A stretch of DNA of 29,521 nucleotides from Deltaproteobacteria bacterium (GTDB lineage: Bacteria > Desulfobacterota > DSM-4660 > Desulfatiglandales > HGW-15): the NCBI GenBank assembly GCA_020342025.1, contig CP070840.1:3229077-3258597 (forward strand), in the 5' to 3' direction. The translations under genes were made by a program, and so were the position numbers. Shown here one piece after another: positions 23,703-29,521 of this stretch. Position 1 is the stretch's first letter, and each line of letters opens with the position of its first letter. The notes below the pieces were generated by a model. It had not been told where the DNA came from and searched no databases. It saw only the letters and a program-made list of their open reading frames with translations.

Positions 23703-24203
23703 TCAAACTTCTTCACTCTCCTTCAGGGCTAGCTCAAATTCTTTGAAAAACGCGTCCTTCTGCTTCCAATCCGGGCCGAAAATTTTGTTAAAAGAGGCGC
23801 CAAGTCGATCAAAGAGCTTTTTCCATACGGGCTTTCCGCCCCCAAGAACCACATCAACCAGGAAATCCTCCAGCTCTGGCATCTTTTCCTTGGGGAGGAA
23901 AGAAACAGCCCCAAGTTTTATGGATGTCTTCAGGGCCTCTGGCGTGAGGGCATGCGCCGTGAGCATAACGGTTGGAAAGCCCCGCTCCACCGAGGTCTTC
24001 AGGAGGTCGAAACCATTAACCCCCATGATGTCCAGGATGACAATATCGAACGTATAACCCAACAGGTATTGAATCGCCGTATCATAGTCCTGTGCCGTCT
24101 GAACCGCGCACATATCCAGTACTTCCTTTACGGTATCAAGGATGTCTGGTTCGTCATCCACCACGAGGATCGCCTTATCTTTCAAAAGATCTTCTGATTT
24201 CAT
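23703..24203 (-). CDS. Single-domain response regulator with C-terminal extension
   Basis: A 166-residue protein with a CheY-like receiver: acidic pair Asp16-Asp17 in VVDDEPD, phosphoacceptor Asp58 in VILDIMG, Thr82 in MLTAH and Lys105 in LPKE. After residue 115 comes a 50-residue Trp/Phe/Lys-rich extension (GGGKPVWKKLFDRLG and FGPDW) instead of a DNA-binding or output domain. No histidine kinase is in the window, so it is an orphan. ATG 24203 follows GTGGAGG at ideal spacing, whereas the longer ORF start at 24236 has none. It lies between the beta-oxidation genes and DUF2284, and could act by protein contact with them. Confidence 0.88.
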   Translation of the reverse strand: MKSEDLLKDKAILVVDDEPDILDTVKEVLDMCAVQTAQDYDTAIQYLLGYTFDIVILDIMGVNGFDLLKTSVERGFPTVMLTAHALTPEALKTSIKLGAVSFLPKEKMPELEDFLVDVVLGGGKPVWKKLFDRLGASFNKIFGPDWKQKDAFFKEFELALKESEEV

Positions 24204-24262
24204 AATACCTCCACTGCTTTCATTGAAATAATCCATTAAACAAAAATTTCTGGTTTTCTCTC

Positions 24263-25045
24263 TTATTTCCCTTTGTACTCCGGTTTTCTCTTTTCGAAAA
24301 AGGCGGCTATTCCTTCCTTCTTGTCTTCACTGGCAACGCCCAAATTGGCCAGGGCAGACTCCAGAACAAGGCCTGTTTCCAGATCCGTCTCTGTACCGTA
24401 CTTCACGGCAAAAAGGGTCATCTTGACTGCCAAGGGGCCCTTGCTCGCGATCTTTTTCGCCGCCTCGATGCTCTTTTCCATCAGTTCGTCGGGTTTAACC
24501 ATGAGATTGACCAAACCGAAATCCAATGCCTTAGCCGCATCCATCATATCACCCGTCAGCAGATACCACAGGGCCCGACCTTTTCCGATCAGTCTGGCCA
24601 GTCTTTGAGTTCCCCCATACCCGGGAACGACACCCAACCCAAGTTCTGGCAAGCCCAACTTCGCCTTTTCTGAGGCGATCCTTAACGTGCAGGACATGGC
24701 CAGTTCCAGCCCGCCCCCAAGGGCCAAACCATTGATCGCGGCTATGGTGGCCTTTCCCAAAGTTTCTATCTCATGGTTCATTTGATGGCCCGTCCTCAAA
24801 AAATCAAACCCTTCGTTCAGGCCCAGGTCCTTTATCTCCCCAATATCAGCGCCTGCTCCAAAGGCCTTTTCACCGGCACCCGTAAGGATCAAAACCTTTG
24901 TGGCCTCATCTGCCTTCACGTCCGCCAAAACAGATCGAATCTCTTTGATCGTTTCGGTATTCAAGGCATTAAGCGCCTTTGGACGATCAATGGTGAGTAT
25001 TCCAATACCCTCTTCCACCTTGAACTGAATATTCTTATATGCCAT
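24263..25045 (-). CDS. Enoyl-CoA hydratase/isomerase family protein (copy 1)
   Basis: A 260-residue crotonase. It has the CoA-binding LNALN near the start, GAGADIGEI (oxyanion hole, 63-71), NGLALGGGLELAMSCTLRIAS with catalytic Glu114, and GLPELGLGVVPGYGGTQRL with catalytic Glu134. Both glutamates of true hydratases are present, so it should hydrate 2-enoyl-CoA to 3-hydroxyacyl-CoA in beta-oxidation. The C-terminus, FFEKRKPEYKG, is canonical. AGGCAGGTGAAATA lies before ATG 25045. It is a paralogue of the next gene, with the active-site residues at identical positions; a 326-bp gap filled by repeat copy 4 separates them. Confidence 0.93.
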   Translation of the reverse strand: MAYKNIQFKVEEGIGILTIDRPKALNALNTETIKEIRSVLADVKADEATKVLILTGAGEKAFGAGADIGEIKDLGLNEGFDFLRTGHQMNHEIETLGKATIAAINGLALGGGLELAMSCTLRIASEKAKLGLPELGLGVVPGYGGTQRLARLIGKGRALWYLLTGDMMDAAKALDFGLVNLMVKPDELMEKSIEAAKKIASKGPLAVKMTLFAVKYGTETDLETGLVLESALANLGVASEDKKEGIAAFFEKRKPEYKGK

Positions 25046-25132
25046 TATTTCACCTGCCTTCCTTCAAGATACACTGATTCGCATATACTACTGAGCACGA
25101 AAATTAGTTTACATCCAATAACATTACCTATG

Positions 25133-25331
25133 GTCATTGCGAGCGACTGAAGGGAGCGACGCAATCTCATGGTTAAACTCATTGCAGGGATTGCGTCTCG
25201 GCCGTGAGCCCTTCGATGAACCGTTCGGCTCCGAGCTCATGGCCGAGGGGCTCAGGGTTTCGAGTATAGTCGAGAAACTCGAGGCCGAACAGCTTCGTCC
25301 CCCACTTCAGGTGCGGGGTCCTCGCAATGAC
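25133..25331. repeat. GTCATTGCGAG interspersed palindromic repeat, copy 4 (composite)
   Basis: Starts GTCATTGCGAGCGA and ends CCTCGCAATGAC. It has an ACGCAATCTCA/GGGATTGCGT centre and an additional insert with CGGCTCCGAGCTCATGGCCGAG and the foldback GTTTCGAGTATAGTCGAGAAAC. At 199 bp it is the longest copy and appears to be a repeat carrying another repeat. Confidence 0.8.
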
Positions 25332-25371
25332 AGTTTTCATGTGGTCTACTTGCGCTCACTTTAGCAGATCT

Positions 25372-26154
25372 TCATGAGCCTTCATATTTGGGCTTTCTTT
25401 TCTCCAGAAAGGCGTTCAGCCCCTCCTTACTATCTTTGGATGCAAAACAGGCTCCCAGGCACAAACCTTCAATCTTCAGCCCCGTGGCCAGGTCAACCTC
25501 GAGGCCTTCATTGATGGCCCTGAGGGCATACTTCATGGCAATGGGGCTCTTTTCGCAAAGCGTCTCAGCCCACTCGCGGCATTCATCCATTAAACGCGCT
25601 GCAGGAACAACCTTGTTGACCAGGCCTATCCTGTAAGCCTCCTCTGCATCTATGATCTTCCCCATCAAAATCAACTCTGCGGCCCTGGCCCTACCTACCA
25701 GTCTCGGGAGTCTCTGGGTGCCCCCGGCCCCTGGGATAATTCCCAGATTGATCTCTAACTGACCCATCTTGGCCTTCTCCGATGCCACCCGTAATGTGCA
25801 GGCGAGGGCGATTTCGCATCCCACACCAAAGGCGTACCCATTGATGGCCGCAATCGAAGGAATGGCCAGGCCATGAATCCGGTTTAGCAAGCCCTGTCTT
25901 TTTAAGGACGCTTCAATCCCGCTCAGGGGTGTCTTTTGGCTCAGTTCCTTAATATCCGAACCAGAGAGGAATGATTTCTCTCCAGCTCCCGTGAGGATGA
26001 GGCATCGAATAGCTTTATCTTGTTCAATTTCTTCCAAAGCCTTCTCCAAGGCATCCACCATGGGGCTATTAAGGGCATTGTACACCTGAGGCCGATTGAA
26101 AGTAATTGTGGCAAACGCCAGGTCCTTTTCAAAAACGATCTCCTGAGGGGACAT
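25372..26154 (-). CDS. Enoyl-CoA hydratase/isomerase family protein (copy 2)
   Basis: A 260-residue crotonase counted from ATG 26154. Visible are NALN, the SGSDIKEL oxyanion segment, NGYAFGVGCEIALACTLRVAS with Glu114 and GQLEINLGIIPGAGGTQRL with Glu134. The Glu pair implies hydratase activity. Its substrate may differ from copy 1, as the region after the oxyanion hole (residues 70-95) is unlike. A GTG at 26157 is in frame directly after the stop of the 3-hydroxyacyl-CoA dehydrogenase gene, but the ATG is better spaced from GGGAAG. The genes abut, so they are coupled. Confidence 0.92.
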   Translation of the reverse strand: MSPQEIVFEKDLAFATITFNRPQVYNALNSPMVDALEKALEEIEQDKAIRCLILTGAGEKSFLSGSDIKELSQKTPLSGIEASLKRQGLLNRIHGLAIPSIAAINGYAFGVGCEIALACTLRVASEKAKMGQLEINLGIIPGAGGTQRLPRLVGRARAAELILMGKIIDAEEAYRIGLVNKVVPAARLMDECREWAETLCEKSPIAMKYALRAINEGLEVDLATGLKIEGLCLGACFASKDSKEGLNAFLEKRKPKYEGS

Positions 26155-26157
26155 CAC

Positions 26158-27036
26158 TCACTTCCCTTCTTGACTGTAATCATAGAATCCCCTGCCCGTC
26201 TCCCGACCCACCAAGCCGGCCCGAACCAAGTTCTTCACCCACACGGGCATGCGAAACCTTTCACCCAGTTGCTCTGCCATATATTCCGTCACATGGAGAA
26301 GCAGCGGAATTCCATTGAGAAAATCAAAGAGTTCAAATGGCCCCATGGGGTGACCCAGACCCAACTTGGCCCCCGTATCCACATCCTCAACAGAGCCCAC
26401 CCCTTCTTCCACGATCCTTGCGGCCTCAAGGGTCAAGGCATTTAGCAACCGATTCACAATAAAGGCAGGACTGTCAGCAGAGACAATGGGGGTCTTCCCC
26501 ATGAGCCGAGCCAGTTCCTTCACCTGTTCGACCGTCTCATCCGATGTCAATGCCCCACGGACCACCTCCACGAGCCTCATGATGGGCACCGGGTTGAAAA
26601 AATGCATCCCGGCGACCCGTTCAGGCCGCTTGGTCACGGAGGCGATCTCTGAGACGGAAAGAGAGGAAGTATTGGTCAAAATCAGGGCCTCCCTTGATGC
26701 CACTTGTTTGTCAAACTTCTTGAACATCTCTTTTTTGAGATCCATATCTTCAAACACGGCCTCAACAAGCACGTCGGCATCGGATATATTGTCAAGATCC
26801 GTTGAGAACGCCATTCTGGAGAGGATGGCGTCCCTTTTTTCCGCCTCGATCTTTCCCTTGGACACCAATCCTTCAAGATTTTTCTCCACCGCCTTTAATC
26901 CTTTTTCAATGATCTTCTTGTTTGTATCTATGCCGTATACACTGAATCCAGCCTGGGAAAAGGCCTGCGCAATGCTCATTCCCACCTTGCCTACACCGAC
27001 TACTTTTAGATTGATCTCCTTTGAAATTTTCATCAT
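26158..27036 (-). CDS. 3-hydroxyacyl-CoA (3-hydroxybutyryl-CoA type) dehydrogenase
   Basis: A 292-residue single-function dehydrogenase that oxidises (S)-3-hydroxyacyl-CoA with NAD+, the third step of beta-oxidation. Gly14-x-Gly16-x2-Gly19 forms the NAD fold (VVGVGKVGMSIAQAF), VEAVFEDMDLKKEMF and NTSSLSVSEIA follow, and His145 in GMHFFNPVPIMRLVEVV is the catalytic histidine. The C-terminal domain has NRLLNALTLEAARIVEEGV and GPFELFDFLNG. Its length is that of butyryl/3-hydroxybutyryl enzymes without a fused hydratase. AGGGAGGAG precedes two adjacent ATGs (27036, 27033). It runs straight into the hydratase gene. Confidence 0.94.
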   Translation of the reverse strand: MMKISKEINLKVVGVGKVGMSIAQAFSQAGFSVYGIDTNKKIIEKGLKAVEKNLEGLVSKGKIEAEKRDAILSRMAFSTDLDNISDADVLVEAVFEDMDLKKEMFKKFDKQVASREALILTNTSSLSVSEIASVTKRPERVAGMHFFNPVPIMRLVEVVRGALTSDETVEQVKELARLMGKTPIVSADSPAFIVNRLLNALTLEAARIVEEGVGSVEDVDTGAKLGLGHPMGPFELFDFLNGIPLLLHVTEYMAEQLGERFRMPVWVKNLVRAGLVGRETGRGFYDYSQEGK

Positions 27037-27110
27037 CCACTCCTCCCTACCGAATTTTTATTATCCCTCTCTTATTCTCTTTTGAAGATCTTTGAAAACT
27101 CAGGTCTCCC

Positions 27111-27156
27111 GTCATCGCGAGGCGTCCCGCAGAGGCGGGACGACGGGACAATCTCA
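27111..27156. repeat. Partial GTCATCGCGAG repeat, copy 5
   Basis: Left half only: GTCATCGCGAG, a perfect GTCCCGC-AGAG-GCGGGAC hairpin (27124-27141) and ACAATCTCA. The right half is missing where the CoA-transferase gene ends at 27160. Confidence 0.65.
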
Positions 27157-27159
27157 TTT

Positions 27160-28338
27160 TTAAATCACCCCATCATTTGCCAGTTGCTCTATCTGAGATG
27201 GCGTGTATCCAAGGCTGACCAATATTTCTCGGGTGTGTTGCCCAAAAAAAGGGGCTGGGGATCTTTTAAACTCTAGCTCGTCAGAGAATTTGGCTGGAAA
27301 TCCAATCTGTATCGTCTCTCCCCGCTGCGGGTCTTTCATGTTGGTAATGGTTTTGCGCTCCCTTAAGTGCTTGTCTTTCAGAGTGTCTTTCACCGTCAAC
27401 ACGGGGGTAATGCAGGCGTCCACCCCTTCAAAAAGCGCCAACCATTCCTGCTGCGTTTTACTGGCAAAGAGATCCTTAACGTCTTCAGTCGCCTGCTCCC
27501 CCTCCTCGTACGGTAACAGATGATTTGGAATCCAGTCCTCTCTCGCAACGGCTTTGCAGAAATTTCTCCAAAACTTCTCTTCCAATGCCCCCAGCGCGAT
27601 AAATTTTCCGTCCAAGGTCTTGAACGTATTGTAACAAAGAGTGGATCCACGCAGGTTATAGGGACGCGCCTGCTGTCCCTTTTCTTGAGCCAAGGCTTCC
27701 GCCAGGTTGAGAAGATTCATGGAAGTCAGAAGATCTGTCTGGGCCACATCAAGGTACTGTCCCTTTCCGGTTCGTTCTCTACCCAGGAGCGCGGCAATAA
27801 TGGTCAGGGCGGTGAAAACGCCGCCTCCCGCCATATCGCCAAAAGGGATTCCAGGAATCACTGGTCGGCCTGTATGCTCACCGGTACACCCCAAAATACC
27901 TGAAATGGAGAGGTAATTAATGTCGTGTCCAGCCTTATCACGGTAAGGACCGTTCTGGCCGTATCCTGTTGCCGAGCAATAGATAATGTCCCGTTTCAAA
28001 TGGCGAATCTCTTCATACCCCAAGCCCAAACGTTCCATCACACCCGGGCGAAAACTCTCCAGCAAAACATCATGGGTCCTGACCAGCTTCTTGAATATCT
28101 CTTTTCCTCGCCCGTCCTTGAGATTTAGTTTCATGCTCCTTTTGTTCCGGTTGGCCATGACAAACGCGATACTCTCCGTCCTACGGGAACTGTCTCCCCA
28201 CCGGCCATAGTCACCTTGCTTGGGTTCTTCGATCTTAAGGACCTCGGCCCCCAAGTCGCCCAGTATCATCGTGCAATATTGATAGGGCAAGAGGCGCGTG
28301 CAATCCAGGACGTTAATTCCTTTCAGGGGCTGATACAC
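27160..28338 (-). CDS. CaiB/BaiF family III CoA-transferase or alpha-methylacyl-CoA racemase-like protein
   Basis: A 392-residue member of the family III CoA-transferase/racemase fold. It begins PLKGINVLDCTRLLPYQYCTM, then LGDLGAEVLKIEEP, the RNKRSMKLNLK strand, ESFRPGVMERLGLGY, TGYGQNGPYRDKAGHDINY, and FGDMAGGGVFTAL. His138-Asp139 of GHDINY together with Asp168 resemble the proton-transfer residues of alpha-methylacyl-CoA racemase, while Asp139 also matches the formyl-CoA-transferase acyl-carrier aspartate. Both functions are open: CoA transfer to a new acid, or racemisation of a branched acyl-CoA before dehydrogenation. The start is GTG 28338 behind AGGAGAAGGAA. It lies 35 bp downstream of the acyl-CoA dehydrogenase gene. 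Confidence 0.9.
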   Translation of the reverse strand: MYQPLKGINVLDCTRLLPYQYCTMILGDLGAEVLKIEEPKQGDYGRWGDSSRRTESIAFVMANRNKRSMKLNLKDGRGKEIFKKLVRTHDVLLESFRPGVMERLGLGYEEIRHLKRDIIYCSATGYGQNGPYRDKAGHDINYLSISGILGCTGEHTGRPVIPGIPFGDMAGGGVFTALTIIAALLGRERTGKGQYLDVAQTDLLTSMNLLNLAEALAQEKGQQARPYNLRGSTLCYNTFKTLDGKFIALGALEEKFWRNFCKAVAREDWIPNHLLPYEEGEQATEDVKDLFASKTQQEWLALFEGVDACITPVLTVKDTLKDKHLRERKTITNMKDPQRGETIQIGFPAKFSDELEFKRSPAPFFGQHTREILVSLGYTPSQIEQLANDGVI

Positions 28339-28373
28339 AGATTCTTCCTTCTCCTAACTTCTCATACTATTCA

Positions 28374-29521
28374 TTATCGGTTTGCCTTCCTATACCCTAG
28401 GGCATCCGTGGCTATGATCATTTTTAGGATATTGGCTGAGCCCTCCAAGATCTGGTTCAGTTTGGCATCCCTCAGCAATCTCTCCACGGGATATTCGGTG
28501 GAATATCCGTATGCGCCTAATATTCTGAGGGCACTGTCCGCCACCCTTGAGGCCACGTCGCTTGCGTAGTATTTGGCCATGCAGGTCTCCAAGGTATTGT
28601 GTGTGTTCCCCGCATCCTTTTGCATGGCACACCGGTAGGTGAGCAGTCGCGCCGCCTCTGTTTCCACGATCATGCGGCCCAACTCCTCCTGAACCATCTG
28701 AAATTTCCCAATGGGCCTTCCAAATTGCTCCCGCTGATTGGCATACTTCAACGACTCATCGATTAGCCCCTGGCTCATGCCCAGGGCTCCTGCAGCGGCC
28801 GTCAATCGGGTATTGTCCAGCCCGCGCATGGCATACTCGAAACCCCTTCCCTCTTCTCCCAGCATGTTTTCTGAAGGCACTTCAACCTCGTCGATGAATA
28901 TCTCCCCAGTGGGACATGCATGCCATCCCATTTTCTCTGCCGTGGAGCCAAGGCTAATCCCGTCAGAATGCATATCCACAATGAAGGCGCTCATGCCTTT
29001 GTGCTTTTTAGAGGCGTCCGTATATGCATAGATTATTCCCACGTCAGCCACCTGGGCATAGGTGATCCAGGTTTTTGAACCGCTTAGAATATATTTGTCT
29101 CCCTTTTTTGTCGCCTTGGTTTTCATGGCTGCCACATCGGTCCCGGCGTTGGGTTCGGTAATTCCAATACAACCCAGGTGCTCGGCGTTGATCAGTTTGG
29201 GAATAAACTTTTTTTTCTGCTCTTCCGTGCCGAATTGGAAGATCTCCCTGGCCGTGCCCATGGTCTGCATGTTAAATGCGGCCCTGAGGGAGCCGCCTGT
29301 CTTGGCGATTTCCTCTGTGACCACGGTATGGGCCAGAAACCCCAGATTCGACCCTCCATAGGCTTCAGGGATGGGGCAACCAAAAAAGCCTAGCTCTCCC
29401 ATCTTTTTAACAAGATCTCTTTGAAAGGCATGGCTCTTATCATCATCGGCCATCCGTGGCACAATCTCTTTTTGGGCAAATCTGCGCGCCGTATCCTGAA
29501 TGGCTTTAATCTCTTCGCTCA
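28374..29521 (-). CDS. Acyl-CoA dehydrogenase, N-terminus cut by window edge
   Basis: The frame stays open to the last base; the first whole codon seen encodes Ser and the true start lies just outside. The 381 visible residues cover nearly the whole protein. Order: SEEIKAIQDTARRFAQKEIVP, GFFGCPIPEAYGG, GCIGITEPNAGTDVAAMKTKA (FAD and substrate site), GSKTWITYA, RLTAAAGALGMSQGLIDESLKYANQREQFG, GRPIGKFQMVQEELG and ILGAYGYSTEYPVERLLRDAKL. The probable catalytic Glu is in ILEGSANI. It oxidises an acyl-CoA to the 2-enoyl-CoA, passing electrons to ETF. Medium/short-chain or glutaryl-type specificity cannot be decided. It leads the visible part of the beta-oxidation operon. Confidence 0.93.
   Translation of the reverse strand, partial: SEEIKAIQDTARRFAQKEIVPRMADDDKSHAFQRDLVKKMGELGFFGCPIPEAYGGSNLGFLAHTVVTEEIAKTGGSLRAAFNMQTMGTAREIFQFGTEEQKKKFIPKLINAEHLGCIGITEPNAGTDVAAMKTKATKKGDKYILSGSKTWITYAQVADVGIIYAYTDASKKHKGMSAFIVDMHSDGISLGSTAEKMGWHACPTGEIFIDEVEVPSENMLGEEGRGFEYAMRGLDNTRLTAAAGALGMSQGLIDESLKYANQREQFGRPIGKFQMVQEELGRMIVETEAARLLTYRCAMQKDAGNTHNTLETCMAKYYASDVASRVADSALRILGAYGYSTEYPVERLLRDAKLNQILEGSANILKMIIATDALGYRKANR

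Overview
The window looks like a chromosomal segment of a strictly anaerobic bacterium of the Desulfobacterota (former Deltaproteobacteria), probably related to sulfate-reducing or syntrophic fatty- or aromatic-acid degraders. This is inferred from gene content: clustered acyl-CoA beta-oxidation genes, a succinate dehydrogenase with an adjoining ferredoxin, a DMSO-reductase-family molybdo/tungsto-enzyme, a TRAP transporter with TatT-type TPR lipoproteins, and many GTCATTGCGAG-type intergenic palindromic repeats. No rRNA, tRNA, CRISPR array, phage or transposase gene was recognised. Both ends cut through genes.

Region 1 (1-7353, all minus strand, read right to left): a MmgE/PrpD-family enzyme, a SucC/SucD-like ATP-grasp CoA-ligase pair, a small HD-domain phosphohydrolase, a CitE/HpcH-type CoA-ester lyase, a two-cluster ferredoxin, a fused SdhC-SdhD membrane anchor and the N-terminal part of SdhA. 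Together they suggest CoA activation and cleavage of a C4-C6 di- or tricarboxylic acid feeding the succinate/fumarate couple. The SucC-like protein departs from canonical succinyl-CoA synthetase at several signature loops, so its substrate is open.

Region 2 (7457-14465, mixed strands): a lone LivJ-like ABC solute-binding protein behind a strong promoter, a CNT nucleoside-type transporter, a SixA-like phosphatase, an FadH/2-enoate-reductase-type iron-sulfur flavoenzyme behind a near-consensus promoter with a palindrome at +1, and an RmlD-like reductase. A 319-bp hairpin-rich non-coding block bounded by 12-bp direct repeats lies between the SixA and CNT genes.

Region 3 (14466-19989, plus): a TPR protein, a TatT-type TPR lipoprotein, a DctP-type solute-binding protein, and DctQ and DctM. 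This is the arrangement of the TPR-protein-associated TRAP (TPAT) transporters known from Treponema. A roughly 400-bp foldback element with long inverted arms splits the solute-binding protein gene from dctQ.

Region 4 (20077-20532, plus): an FmdB-type zinc ribbon, then a tiny membrane-protein ORF whose in-frame UGA is followed by a hairpin meeting the bacterial SECIS geometry. I read it as a candidate 49-residue selenoprotein; this is the most interesting item in the window.

Region 5 (20520-29521, minus): acyl-CoA dehydrogenase (partial), CaiB/AMACR-like family III CoA-transferase or racemase, 3-hydroxyacyl-CoA dehydrogenase, two enoyl-CoA hydratases, a response regulator, a DUF2284 Cys-rich protein and a molybdopterin oxidoreductase. 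The first five form a nearly complete beta-oxidation set without a thiolase. The last three may handle redox or regulation for it.
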